Part shown: positions 54,000 to 63,145 of the stretch, piece by piece
How positions within the stretch are numbered: the stretch's first letter is position 1
Layout of the letters: the number at the start of each line of letters is the position of its first letter
Assembly (NCBI RefSeq): GCF_002234595.1
Contig: NZ_NMUL01000023.1
Coordinates: forward strand, 347,807-411,806
From: Amycolatopsis vastitatis
Lineage (GTDB): Bacteria; Actinomycetota; Actinomycetes; Mycobacteriales; Pseudonocardiaceae
DNA: 64,000 nucleotides
Direction: 5' to 3'
The notes under the pieces: generated by a model
The model's database searches: none
Told to the model about the DNA's origin: nothing
What the model saw: the letters and a program-made list of their open reading frames with translations, nothing else
Made by a program: the position numbers and the translations under genes

Positions 54000-54883
54000 G
54001 CCCGCGAAGATACCGACGCCGCAGACTCGTGCGTAACCGTTTTTTTACCCCCACGGCGGTGCACCCCGATGAGCCCGACGGCGTAGCTGGTGCCCTCCGG
54101 AAGGCCGGTGACGAGGTACTCCGACGGCCAGCCGGCCAGCCAGAGACGGCGACGGCCGGCCAGCTCGGCGGCGATGTCGGCGGGCACCGCGGACAGGTGG
54201 AACCGGATCCGCACGTCCCCGGGCAGCACCGCCCAGCCGTTCACCGGTTCGCCGGGCCGGACGTCGAACGCGGCGGCCGCGACCGGCGTCCAGCTGTCGC
54301 TCGCGAAGCAGCGGGCCACGGTGCCGAGGTTCGAGCGCCACCAGGCGAGCGCCAGCACCGCCACCGCGGCCGGTACAGGCAGAACCCACGGCAGCCAGTC
54401 TCCGACCGTGACGATGACCGCCACCTCGCCACCGAGCGCCAGGCCCACGGTCGCCCACATCAACGCGGTGGCGATCCGGTACCGACGCCGCAGCGCCGAG
54501 CGCCGCGTCACCGGCCGCTTCGGCAGGAGGGAGTACACGCCGACGGCCGTCCCGCCGAAGAAGATCGCGACGCCCACCCCGGCGTTCGCGACGTCGCCGC
54601 CGTGGGGCGGGTGCACCACCAGCGCGGCCACGATCACGACGTCCAGCAGGAGCAGGCCGGCGATACCGGCCACCCGCAGGAACCGGCCTCCCTTGAACGC
54701 CTCGCCGGTGAGCCACCACGGCAGCCGCCGGACGAACACCATCACCAGGGTCACCACCAGCGCGATCGGCGCCATGACGGTGGTCGTCGTCGTCCAGCCG
54801 CCACTCGCGACCAGGTGCACGACGACGATCACGCCGAAGTTCCCCAGCAGCCACCAGCGCGGCCGCCACCGTTCGTCGGACAT
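53996..54883 (-). CDS. Membrane protein of unknown function
   Basis: 295 residues with about six helices in the first 185 (Trp-rich first helix after DERWRPRWW; a Gly-rich one near 100-118). A soluble C-terminal domain of some 110 residues follows (GEPVNGWAVLPGDVRIRFHL, LWLAGWPSEYLVTGLPEG). No family recognised. GTGA overlap with the small protein downstream suggests joint function. Confidence 0.75.
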   Translation of the reverse strand: MSDERWRPRWWLLGNFGVIVVVHLVASGGWTTTTTVMAPIALVVTLVMVFVRRLPWWLTGEAFKGGRFLRVAGIAGLLLLDVVIVAALVVHPPHGGDVANAGVGVAIFFGGTAVGVYSLLPKRPVTRRSALRRRYRIATALMWATVGLALGGEVAVIVTVGDWLPWVLPVPAAVAVLALAWWRSNLGTVARCFASDSWTPVAAAAFDVRPGEPVNGWAVLPGDVRIRFHLSAVPADIAAELAGRRRLWLAGWPSEYLVTGLPEGTSYAVGLIGVHRRGGKKTVTHESAASVSSRA

Positions 54884-55006
54884 CGGTCCTCCCCTCCCGA
54901 ACAGAACCTACCGAGGGCGGCCAGCGAGTTTCCGCCCGTCATTCCACATTCCGGACAGGTCAGCACCACCTTCACCAGCCCCGTCCCGACCTGAGAGACT
55001 GGCCAC

Positions 55007-56131
55007 ATGACCGACGCTGAGTTGACCATCCCCGCCGACCTCAAGCCGGCCGACGGCCGCTTCGGCTGCGGCCCGTCGAAGGTCCGCGCCGAGCAGCTGA
55101 GTGCGCTGGCGGAGTCCGGCTCCACCTACCTCGGCACGTCGCACCGGCAGAAGCCGGTCAAGTCGCTCGTCGGGCGCGTCCGTGCGGGTCTGTCCGAGCT
55201 GTTCTCCCTGCCCGAGGGCTACGAGGTGATCCTCGGCAACGGCGGCACCACGGCGTTCTGGGACGCGGCCGCGTTCGGCCTGGTCCGCGAGCGCGCGCAG
55301 CACTTCACCTACGGCGAGTTCTCCTCGAAGTTCGCCACCGTGACCAAGGGCGCGCCGTTCCTGGCCGACCCGATCGTCGTCAAGGCCGAGCCGGGCAGCG
55401 CGCCCGAGATCGCCTACGAGGCGGGCGCCGACCTGGTCGGCTGGGCGCACAACGAGACGTCGACCGGGGTCGCGGTGCCGGTCCGCCGTCCCGAAGGCAG
55501 TGAAGGCGCCCTGGTCGCGATCGACGCCACCTCCGGCGCGGGCGGCCTCCCGGTCAAGGCCGAGGACTTCGACGTCTACTACTTCGCGCCGCAGAAGTCG
55601 TTCGCCGCCGACGGCGGCCTGTGGATCGCGCTGGCCTCCCCGGCCGCCGTCGAGCGGATCGGCGAGATCGGCGGCGGCGACCGCTGGATCCCGGAGTTCC
55701 TGTCGCTGACCACCGCGCTGGACAACTCCCGCAAGGACCAGACGTACAACACGCCTGCCGTGGCCACGCTGTTCCTGCTCGCCGAGCAGATCGAGTGGAT
55801 GAACGGCCAGGGCGGCCTGGAGTGGACGACCTCGCGCACCAAGGACTCCTCGTCGCGGCTGTACGAGTGGGCCGAGAAGACGAGCTACACGACGCCGTTC
55901 GTGAAGGACCCGGACCTGCGCTCGCAGGTCGTCGGCACGGTGGACTTCAGCGACGAGGTCGACGCCGCCGCCGTCGCGAAGGTGTTGCGCGCCAACGGGA
56001 TCGTCGACACCGAGCCGTACCGCAAGCTGGGCCGCAACCAGCTGCGCGTCGGCCTGTTCCCGGCCATCGACCCGGACGACATCACGAAGCTCACGCAGAG
56101 CATCGAGTACGTCGTCGAGCGCCTGGGCTGA
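55007..56131 (+). CDS. serC: Phosphoserine aminotransferase
   Basis: 374 residues; PLP enzyme of serine biosynthesis. PLP-binding lysine in YYFAPQKSFAADGG, substrate loop TYLGTSHRQKPV, and NGGTTAFWDAA. Length and the DGRFGCGPSKVR start match the actinobacterial type. In mycobacteria serC lies immediately beside sepH; here about 7 kb of other genes separate them. Confidence 0.94.
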   Translation: MTDAELTIPADLKPADGRFGCGPSKVRAEQLSALAESGSTYLGTSHRQKPVKSLVGRVRAGLSELFSLPEGYEVILGNGGTTAFWDAAAFGLVRERAQHFTYGEFSSKFATVTKGAPFLADPIVVKAEPGSAPEIAYEAGADLVGWAHNETSTGVAVPVRRPEGSEGALVAIDATSGAGGLPVKAEDFDVYYFAPQKSFAADGGLWIALASPAAVERIGEIGGGDRWIPEFLSLTTALDNSRKDQTYNTPAVATLFLLAEQIEWMNGQGGLEWTTSRTKDSSSRLYEWAEKTSYTTPFVKDPDLRSQVVGTVDFSDEVDAAAVAKVLRANGIVDTEPYRKLGRNQLRVGLFPAIDPDDITKLTQSIEYVVERLG

Positions 56132-56135
56132 GCAC

Positions 56136-57365
56136 CTAGTTCGTGAAGGCCGCATCGAGGGATTCCCTCGGCGCGGCCTTCACGGCTTTCAGGCGGGGTG
56201 CGGCGAAGGCCGCGAGGACCAGCAGGACCAGGCCGAACAGCTCGTAGGACTCCGTCGCCAGCCACCAGCCGAACGAGGGCGCCGGGCGCGGGGCGAACCA
56301 CATCGGGCCGGCGATGAACAACGCCAGCCCCGCCCCGACGACCGCGGCCGACACCCAGGCGACCACCCGGTCGGAGCGCCACGAACGCCACGCGTGGTAC
56401 CCGGCGAGGACCAGGATCGGCACGCACCACGTCCAGTGGTGGGTCCACGAGATCGGCGAAACCAGCAGCCCGCCGAGCGCGCACGCGGTGAGCGCGAGCA
56501 CCGGCTCGGCTCGCAGGATGACCACCGCGACCAGGGCCATCACCGCCAGCGCGGCCAGCACCCACACGATTTCCGGCAGGCCCGCGCGCACGGCCAGCCC
56601 GTGCAGCGACTGGTTGCCGACGTAGTCGACGCCGCCGATCCGGCCGGCGTCGAACACGAGCTGCGTCCAGTAGGTGAACGACGCCGACGGCCGGATCAGC
56701 CACAGCAGCGCCCCGGCCGCGACGAACCCGGCCACCACCCGGACGGCGGACCGGAAGTCGCGGCGGACCAGGAAGTACACGACGAAGACGGCCGGCGTCA
56801 GCTTGATCGCCGCGGCGACGCCGATCAGCAGGCCCTTCGTCCGTTTCCGCTCGCCGGGCAGCAGGACGTCGAGCACGACCAGCACCATCAGCAGCGCGTT
56901 GATCTGCCCGAAGCCCAGCGTCGAGCGCACCGGTTCCAGCAGGGCCCCGGCGAGCTGCGCGCCGATGGCGACGAGCGCGGCCACCGCCCGGCCGCGGACG
57001 TTCGCCGGGTCGGTCAGCGAACCGTTGAGCGTGGCGACGTAGAGGTAGGCGACGACGCCGGTCGCGACGATCGAGGCGATGCTGACCAGCTTCATCGTCA
57101 CCGCGAACGGCAGGAGCGTGCCGGGCAGGAACACCGCCGCGGCGAACGGCGTGTAGGTGAACGGCAGCAGGATCCGGTGCGTGGTCGGCACCCAGGCGTC
57201 GTACGGCGAGCCGTGCTCGGCCAGTGCTTTGGCCCCACCCAGGTAGACCTCGAGATCGAGACCGTCGAACCGCTTGAGCACGAGAACCGTCACGACGGCG
57301 GCGACTTCGGCCACGGCCAGCGCCCACGCCAGTTTCCGGCCTCCGAAAAGCCGCCCAGTGAGCAC
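56136..57365 (-). CDS. GT87-family mannosyltransferase-like membrane protein
   Basis: 409 residues, about ten membrane helices, with the DLEVYLGGAKALAEHGSPYDAW motif (split here) that carries the catalytic Asp of GT-C polyprenol-phosphate mannosyltransferases, followed by LLPFTYTPFAA. Probably extends or caps lipomannan/lipoglycan at the outer membrane face, as PimE-like enzymes do; specificity unknown. Convergent with serC. Confidence 0.85.
   Translation of the reverse strand: MLTGRLFGGRKLAWALAVAEVAAVVTVLVLKRFDGLDLEVYLGGAKALAEHGSPYDAWVPTTHRILLPFTYTPFAAAVFLPGTLLPFAVTMKLVSIASIVATGVVAYLYVATLNGSLTDPANVRGRAVAALVAIGAQLAGALLEPVRSTLGFGQINALLMVLVVLDVLLPGERKRTKGLLIGVAAAIKLTPAVFVVYFLVRRDFRSAVRVVAGFVAAGALLWLIRPSASFTYWTQLVFDAGRIGGVDYVGNQSLHGLAVRAGLPEIVWVLAALAVMALVAVVILRAEPVLALTACALGGLLVSPISWTHHWTWCVPILVLAGYHAWRSWRSDRVVAWVSAAVVGAGLALFIAGPMWFAPRPAPSFGWWLATESYELFGLVLLVLAAFAAPRLKAVKAAPRESLDAAFTN
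56143..56183. terminator. Nested hairpin at serC / GT87 ends
   Basis: Outer arms GTGAAGGCCGC / GCGGCCTTCAC and inner CGAGGG / CCCTCG, all perfect, with two unpaired bases per side. It lies inside the last codons of the GT87 gene. Confidence 0.65.
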
Positions 57366-57509
57366 GCGTCCCCCTCGAACCAGGTCTTCGACCGGCCGAG
57401 ATTACCGGGCGCTCGGCAGCGGCCGTGCACCGGCAACCGCGGTGACCTGGCGTTCGCGGCTCGCCGCGGCTGCCGGGTGGCAGATGATCGCCACCCGGCA
57501 GCCGCACTC

Positions 57510-58724
57510 TCAGGCGAGGGCCTGCGTCGGCGCGAGCCGGGCCGCGCGCATCGCCGGATAGGCTCCGGCGACCGCCCCGACCAGCGCCGCCACGCCGACG
57601 CCGCCGGCCAGCGCCGCGGACGGGAGCACCGCGGGCCACCCCTGGCTCAGCGCGTACCCCGCCGTCACCAGCACCCCGACCAGCACCCCCGCCAGCCCGC
57701 CGAGCCCCGACAGCAGCACCGACTCGGCCAGGAACTGCCCGCGGATCTGGCGTTTCGTCGCCCCGAGCGCGCGGCGCAGGCCGATTTCACGCCGTCGTTC
57801 GAGGACCGAGATCACCATCGTGTTCGCCACCCCGACCCCGCCGACCAGCAACGCCACTCCGCCGAGGCCGAGGAACAGCGCGCTGTACGTCGTGTCCGTC
57901 AGCTTCTGCGCCGCAAGCGCGTCCGACGGGCGGCGCACCTCGACCTCGTTCGACGCCTGCGGGCTCAGCGTCGCGGCCAGCACCGACCGCACACTGTCCA
58001 CTTGAGACTCTTCCGCCCGGACGTACACAGTGGACGGATGGCCGTCGAACCCGAGCAGCCGCTTCGCGACGTCCCAGCCGACCAGCGCCGACCGCTCGAT
58101 CTCCGGCGCCAGTGGCATCGGCGCGAGAATGCCGACGACGGTGAACCACTGCGTCCCGATCAGCACCTGCGGCGGCCGGGCCGGGTCGAGGTGGTCGATG
58201 CCCAGCCGGGCCGCGGCCTGGGAACCGAGCACCGTCACCGGGTAGTCCTGGTTGCCCGCCGCCAGAAAGGCACCGGCCCGGACCTTGCCGCCCAGCACGC
58301 CCAGCAGGTCCGGACGTGCGGCGTACACGGCGAGCCCGGAGGTGTCGTCCGGCGCGATCTTGTCGCTGCGCCGCACACCGGCCGACGTCGTCCCGGTGCC
58401 GGCGGCCGCTTGCACCGGCCCGATCCGCTTCGCCATCGGGACGGCACCGTCGGGCAGGGTCGCGTTGTCCCCGAACAACGTCTTCCCCGGCCCGGCGGTG
58501 AGCAGGTTGGTGCCGAGCGCGGCCAGCCGGTCGTGCAGCGCCTGCGCGCCGGACGCCGGGATCGCCAGCACCGCCACCATCGCGGCGACGCCGATCGCGA
58601 TGCCCAGCGCCGACAGCACCGCGCGCACCGGCCGCGTCCGCATGCCGTGGGCGCCGAGCCCGACGACGTCCGGCGGCTTGAGCCGCGCGGGTTCGGGCAG
58701 CCTGATCTCCGGTGGCGCGGTCAC
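57510..58724 (-). CDS. MacB-like ABC permease (FtsX family)
   Basis: 404 residues from a GTG overlapping the ATPase stop. One N-terminal helix (about 35-55), a large extracytoplasmic MacB_PCD domain (about 60-275), and three C-terminal FtsX helices, with ERRREIGLRRALGATKRQI, the classic coupling loop. Forms a mechanotransmission-type exporter with the two genes upstream. Confidence 0.9.
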   Translation of the reverse strand: MTAPPEIRLPEPARLKPPDVVGLGAHGMRTRPVRAVLSALGIAIGVAAMVAVLAIPASGAQALHDRLAALGTNLLTAGPGKTLFGDNATLPDGAVPMAKRIGPVQAAAGTGTTSAGVRRSDKIAPDDTSGLAVYAARPDLLGVLGGKVRAGAFLAAGNQDYPVTVLGSQAAARLGIDHLDPARPPQVLIGTQWFTVVGILAPMPLAPEIERSALVGWDVAKRLLGFDGHPSTVYVRAEESQVDSVRSVLAATLSPQASNEVEVRRPSDALAAQKLTDTTYSALFLGLGGVALLVGGVGVANTMVISVLERRREIGLRRALGATKRQIRGQFLAESVLLSGLGGLAGVLVGVLVTAGYALSQGWPAVLPSAALAGGVGVAALVGAVAGAYPAMRAARLAPTQALA

Positions 58725-59407
58725 CGCGCACCCACCAGGCCGGTGTCCAGCCGCAGGTGCCCGTCGAGCAGCTCGATCCGGCGCGGCATCTCCGCGGCGA
58801 TCTCCCGGTCGTGGGTGATCACCACGATCGTGGTCCCGTCCGTTGACAGCTCGCCGAGCAGGGAGAGCACGGACGCGCCGGTGCCGGTGTCGAGGTTGCC
58901 GGTCGGCTCGTCGGCCAGCAGGATCGCCGGGTCGTTGACCACCGCCCTGGCGATCGCGACGCGCTGGCGTTCGCCACCGGACAGCTCGCCGGGCCGGTGC
59001 CACGCCCGGTGCCCGAGCTTGACCCGGTCGAGCGCCGCGAGGGCCCGCGCGCGCCGCTGCCGCCGCGGCACCCCCGCGTAGAGCAGCCCGGTGCACACGT
59101 TGTCCACCGCACTCATCCCTTCGTCGAGGAAGAACTGCTGGAACACGAACCCGATCCAGCGCGACCGCAGCGCGGAGACCTTGCGGTCCGGCAGCGCGGC
59201 GACGTCGTGGCCGCGCAGTTCCACCCGCCCCGACGACGGCCGGTCGAGCGTGCCCATCAGGTGCAGCAGGGTGGACTTCCCGGAGCCGGACGGCCCGACG
59301 ATCGCCACCATCTCGCCGTCTTCCAGCGAGAGCGAGACGCCGTCGAGCGCGGCGACGCCCCCGGGGTAGGTGCGCGTGACCTCGTGCACGCGCAGCACCG
59401 GTGTCAC
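58721..59407 (-). CDS. MacB/LolD-like ABC ATP-binding protein
   Basis: 228 residues from the GTG overlapping the stop of the fusion protein. Walker A GPSGSGKST, signature ELSGGERQRVAIARA, Walker B ILLADEPTGNLD, H-loop ITHDREI. Classic type VII exporter ATPase; partner of the permease. Confidence 0.92.
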   Translation of the reverse strand: MTPVLRVHEVTRTYPGGVAALDGVSLSLEDGEMVAIVGPSGSGKSTLLHLMGTLDRPSSGRVELRGHDVAALPDRKVSALRSRWIGFVFQQFFLDEGMSAVDNVCTGLLYAGVPRRQRRARALAALDRVKLGHRAWHRPGELSGGERQRVAIARAVVNDPAILLADEPTGNLDTGTGASVLSLLGELSTDGTTIVVITHDREIAAEMPRRIELLDGHLRLDTGLVGAR

Positions 59408-60498
59408 GACGTCGTCACCACCCGCATGCCCTCGGTCAGCCCGGTGCCGGAGACCTCGACCTTGCCGCCGCTGAACAGTCCTGTTTGGACAGCGACGTAC
59501 CGGCGCTTGCCGTTCTCGTCGACCTCGACCGCGTACCCGCCTTCGGCGAGCGCGAGCAGCGCGCCGACCGGCACCGCGAGCACGCCCTGGTGGACGTCCT
59601 TGGTGAACCGGACGGTCGCCGGCGCCGAGTCGAGCGTGCCGGCGGCGGCCGGGTCGTCGAGCCGGACGGTCACGGTGATCTTGGGCTTGCCGTCGTCCTG
59701 ACCGGCCGCGTCCTTGCCCTCGACGGCGGTGCGCCCGACGTCGGTGATGGTGCCCGGCGTGGTCTTCCCGTTGATCGTCACGGACGCCTTCGCACCCTGC
59801 TGGGCGAGGCTCTGCTTGGCCGCGTCCAGCTTGACCTGCACCGAGCGGACGGTGCCGGTCGTCTTGAGCACCTCGCCCTGGGCGGGCGAGCCGAGCTTGG
59901 CCGCCAGCGCCGACACCCGCAGCTCGCCCGCCGCGAGCACGACGTCGCCCTGGCCGAAGGTGCCGGTCTGCTCCAGCCCCAGCGACTTCTGCCACTTCTT
60001 CAGCGCGGCCGCCGTCGCGGACGTGAACTTCTTGTCCGGCGTGCCGAACCCGCCGAAGCCGCACGCCTTGAGGTTCTCCTCCAGCTGCTTGACGTCGGCG
60101 CCGTCGTCCGCCCCGGTGGCGAGGTCGCGGTAGAACGGCAGCGTGCCGTAGAACAGCGGCACCGGCTTCGCGTCCACCCCGAACACCGCCTTGCAGCGGG
60201 TGATCGTGGCGCCCGCGTCGGGCAGCGACGTGATCGTGCCGGGCTTGCGGCCGGCGACGGCCGATTCGTCGCCGTAGCCGAGCGTGCCGTCGGCCTCTTC
60301 TTCTTCGCTGAGGTCGGTCTTGACGACCGCGGCGGTCTCGACCGGCGGCGGTGCGGACTCCTGTACGGGAGTCGCGCTCGACACCCGCGTCAGGATCACG
60401 ACGGAGCTGGTGCCCAGCACCACGACGAGGACCGCGGCCGCGACGAACCAGCGCGTCCGGCCGCGGCGGCTGGGCTTGAGGTGTGTCACTTCATTCAC
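59404..60498 (-). CDS. Periplasmic/extracytoplasmic adaptor with peptidoglycan-binding domain
   Basis: 364 residues from GTG 60498 (GTGA overlap with the lipoprotein; GTG 60489 also possible). One N-terminal helix (about 17-37), a lipoyl-like segment, then a peptidoglycan-binding-1 domain (about 120-165: VKQLEENLKACGFGG, FTSATAAALKKWQ), and HlyD-type beta-barrel parts (VPVGALLALAEGGYAVEV). Membrane-fusion-like adaptor for the MacB-type pump in a Gram-positive cell. Confidence 0.87.
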   Translation of the reverse strand: MNEVTHLKPSRRGRTRWFVAAAVLVVVLGTSSVVILTRVSSATPVQESAPPPVETAAVVKTDLSEEEEADGTLGYGDESAVAGRKPGTITSLPDAGATITRCKAVFGVDAKPVPLFYGTLPFYRDLATGADDGADVKQLEENLKACGFGGFGTPDKKFTSATAAALKKWQKSLGLEQTGTFGQGDVVLAAGELRVSALAAKLGSPAQGEVLKTTGTVRSVQVKLDAAKQSLAQQGAKASVTINGKTTPGTITDVGRTAVEGKDAAGQDDGKPKITVTVRLDDPAAAGTLDSAPATVRFTKDVHQGVLAVPVGALLALAEGGYAVEVDENGKRRYVAVQTGLFSGGKVEVSGTGLTEGMRVVTTS

Positions 60499-61034
60499 TT
60501 GGCAGCCTCGGCGTGGACGCTCATCCCCAACCCGCACGCCTTCGCGGCGTCTTCGAATTTCTTCGGGTCGTCGCCCGGGCCGCCGATCCGCGTCGCGCCC
60601 TTGCCGCTCGGGTCCGGGTCCGGCATGTCGACCCCGTGCTCCCGCATGCACTTGGCCTCCTTGCGTGCCTTGTCGAGCTCCTCGGCGCTCATCGGCTTCA
60701 TCTCGCCGCCGTTGGGCATCAGGTGCTTGCACGCCTTCTGCGCGCCGTCGAGCTTCCCGTTGTCGGCGTCGGTGCCCTGGATCGCGATGGACATCCCCTT
60801 GCCGTCACCGGCCGGTTTCGGGTCGGGCATGTCGACGCCGTGCTCGCGCATGCACTTGGCGAAGTCGCGCATCTTGTCTTCGTCGCTCTTGCCGCTGGTG
60901 TCCGCCGCCGTGGCGCCGCCCGTCTTCGGCGGCGTCGAGATCGAGGCGACCTTCGACCCGTCGTCCGCCTTCGCGCCGCAGCCCCCGAGCAGCAGGGCTG
61001 CCCCGAGCGCCGCGACGAAGATCTGTGTCCGCAT
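60495..61034 (-). CDS. Lipoprotein with two CMREHGVDMPDP repeats
   Basis: 179 residues. Signal peptide with lipobox LLGGC (Cys19). Two repeats follow: 59-103 and 127-168, each beginning KCMREHGVDMPDP and ending in an AxKAC helix (Cys61/Cys102 and Cys129/Cys167, possible disulfides). Similar Cys-Met-His-Asp modules occur in actinobacterial lipoproteins beside MacB-type pumps; I do not know their ligand. First gene of the operon 61034-57510. Confidence 0.85.
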   Translation of the reverse strand: MRTQIFVAALGAALLLGGCGAKADDGSKVASISTPPKTGGATAADTSGKSDEDKMRDFAKCMREHGVDMPDPKPAGDGKGMSIAIQGTDADNGKLDGAQKACKHLMPNGGEMKPMSAEELDKARKEAKCMREHGVDMPDPDPSGKGATRIGGPGDDPKKFEDAAKACGLGMSVHAEAAK

Positions 61035-61093
61035 GGCTCGCTCCTTTCGTCCGGATGGGTATCAGGTCTACGGATCGGGGGATTCCGGCGCGC

Positions 61094-61122
61094 TAAGCGA
61101 AGTCGCTTATGCGCTCCTTATG
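61094..61122. promoter_or_regulatory. Operator-like repeats in the lipoprotein / response-regulator promoter
   Basis: Perfect dyad TAAGCGA-ag-TCGCTTA (61094-61109), followed by a direct repeat CTTATG at 61106 and 61117, spaced 11 bases as OmpR-type sites are. It lies between divergent starts at 61034 and 61146. Confidence 0.5.
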
Positions 61123-61145
61123 GCCCGCCTGCGCAGACTGGGCGG

Positions 61146-61808
61146 GTGCGCGTGCTGGTGGTGGAGGACGAGCGGTTGCTGGCCGACTCGGTCGCGGAGG
61201 GGCTGCGGCGGTTTTCGATGGCCGTCGACGTCTGTTACGACGGCGAACAGGCCCTGGAACGGGTCGGCGTGCACGGCTACGACGTCGTGGTCCTCGACCG
61301 TGACCTGCCGAAGGTGCACGGCGACGAGGTCTGCGCCGCCGTGGTGCGGGCGGGCGGCGAGGCCCGGGTGCTGATGTTGACCGCGGCCGCCGACGTCACC
61401 GACCGCGTCGCCGGCCTCGGCATCGGCGCCGACGACTACCTGACGAAGCCGTTCGCGTTCGCCGAGCTGGTCGCCCGGGTCCAGGCGCTGTCGCGGCGCG
61501 CGCGGCCCGCATTGCCGCCGGTGCTGGAACGCGACGGCGTCGTGCTCGACCTGCCGCGTCACCAGGCCGCCCGCGACGGCCGGTTCCTGCTGCTCTCGCC
61601 GAAGGAGTTCGCCGTGCTGGAGGTGCTCATGCGGGCCGAGGGCGCAGTGGTCAGCGCCGAAGACCTGCTGGAGAAGGCGTGGGACGAGCACGCGGACCCG
61701 TTCACCAACGCGGTGCGCGTCGCGGTGATGACGTTGCGGCGCAAGCTCGGCGACCCGCCGGTGATCGAGACCGTGCCCGGCGCCGGCTACCGGTTCGGCA
61801 CGCTGTGA
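61146..61808 (+). CDS. OmpR-type response regulator
   Basis: 220 residues from GTG. Receiver domain with ED (8-9), phospho-Asp51 in VVLDRDLPKVHG and Lys in DYLTKPF. Winged-helix domain with SPKEFAVLEVLMRAEGAVVS and AVMTLRRKLGDPPVIETVPGAGYRF (split). Divergent from the MacB-like operon, its probable target. GTGA overlap with the kinase. Confidence 0.93.
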   Translation: MRVLVVEDERLLADSVAEGLRRFSMAVDVCYDGEQALERVGVHGYDVVVLDRDLPKVHGDEVCAAVVRAGGEARVLMLTAAADVTDRVAGLGIGADDYLTKPFAFAELVARVQALSRRARPALPPVLERDGVVLDLPRHQAARDGRFLLLSPKEFAVLEVLMRAEGAVVSAEDLLEKAWDEHADPFTNAVRVAVMTLRRKLGDPPVIETVPGAGYRFGTL

Positions 61809-62953
61809 CCGGCTTTTCGGTCCGGACGAAGCTGACCGCCTGGTACGGCGCGCTGTTCCTGCTCGCCGGACTGGTGCTGGTCGTCATCAACTACCTGCTG
61901 GTGCAGAGCACCCTGCCGGACCCGGCCCGGTTCGCCACGACGGCGGTCGCCGGGAACGCCGCCTTCGGAGTCGCACAGCAGCTGGACACCCTTGCACCCG
62001 CTCCGGCGGTGCAGCTGGTCAGCGGGTCGCTCGACGAGTACCGCTCCTCGACGCTGTCGACGCTGGTGGTCGGCTCGGCGATCGCGCTGGTGGCGACGGC
62101 GGCGCTGGCGGTGCTGTTCGGCTGGCTGATGGCGGGCCGCGCGCTGCGGCCGCTGCACGACATCACCTCGGCCGCGCGCCGCCTGGAGGCCGGCAAGCTC
62201 GACCGGCGGATCAACCTCGAAGGGCCGCCCGACGAGCTGAAGGAGCTGGCGGACACGTTCGACGGCATGCTCGACCGGCTCGCGGAGTCGTTCGACAGCC
62301 AGAAGCGGTTCGTCGCGAACGCGTCCCACGAGCTGCGGACGCCGCTGGCGGTGCAGCGGACGCTGATCGAAGTCGCGATGGCCGACCCCGACGTCGCCCC
62401 GGAGCTGAAGAAGCTCGGCACGCACCTGCTCCACACCAACGAGCGCAGCGAGCGGATGATCGAGGGGCTGCTGGTCCTGGCCCGCAGCGACCGCGGGCTG
62501 GCCGCGCGTGCGCCGGTGCGCCTCGACGAGGTCGCCGCGTCGGTCGTCCGGGCCACGGCGGCGCAGGCTTCGTCGGCCGGGGTGACGGTCGAGACGCGGC
62601 TGCGGCGGCGCACGGTGACCGGCGACCCCGTGCTCCTCGAACGGCTGCTGACCAACCTCGTGGTCAACGCCATCACGTACAACGCTTCCGGCGGCTGGGT
62701 CTACGTCGAAGTGCGCGGCGACCCGGCGGTGGAGGTGCGGAACTCGGGACCGGTGGTGCCGCCCGAAGCGGTGCCGACGCTGTTCGAGCCGTTCCGGCGG
62801 GTGAGCGGCGCGGAGCGGACCGGGGACACCCGCAACGCGGGCCTCGGGCTGTCGATCGTGCGCTCGGTGGCCCAGGCCCACGGTGGGGTCGCCGAAGCCC
62901 AGCCCGGCCGGCGCGGCGGCCTCACCGTGACGATCCGGCTGCCGCCCGCTTGA
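61805..62953 (+). CDS. Sensor histidine kinase (HAMP, HisKA)
   Basis: 382 residues. Two helices (about 12-32 and 85-110) flank a short extracytoplasmic sensor of some 50 residues. HAMP about 111-165, phospho-acceptor H175 in NASHELRTPLAVQRT, HATPase with NLVVNAITYNASGG and NAGLGLSIVRSVAQAHGG. Pairs with the regulator upstream; together similar to CseBC/AfsQ-like envelope sensors, but the signal is unknown. Confidence 0.92.
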   Translation: MTGFSVRTKLTAWYGALFLLAGLVLVVINYLLVQSTLPDPARFATTAVAGNAAFGVAQQLDTLAPAPAVQLVSGSLDEYRSSTLSTLVVGSAIALVATAALAVLFGWLMAGRALRPLHDITSAARRLEAGKLDRRINLEGPPDELKELADTFDGMLDRLAESFDSQKRFVANASHELRTPLAVQRTLIEVAMADPDVAPELKKLGTHLLHTNERSERMIEGLLVLARSDRGLAARAPVRLDEVAASVVRATAAQASSAGVTVETRLRRRTVTGDPVLLERLLTNLVVNAITYNASGGWVYVEVRGDPAVEVRNSGPVVPPEAVPTLFEPFRRVSGAERTGDTRNAGLGLSIVRSVAQAHGGVAEAQPGRRGGLTVTIRLPPA

Positions 62954-63145
62954 TCCACTCGATCGTGACTTTGCGTGTCCGGCGTGTCACCCCATGGCCG
63001 CCGACCTGGGCGGTCGATGATGCGGGGGTTGCCAAGTGAACAGTGGGCAGTTCGACGCGGACTCGGCGCGCCTCGCACGTCAAGCCGACGCGCCGTTCTA
63101 ACGTGGGTACCCACAACGGTGAAGAAGATCGGGGAGGCGAGAACA

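Noticed and set aside
56394..59081. 895-codon open frame on the plus strand
   Set aside because: Runs antisense through GT87 and the MacB-like genes, R/H/Q-rich, no domain; a GC-skew artefact.
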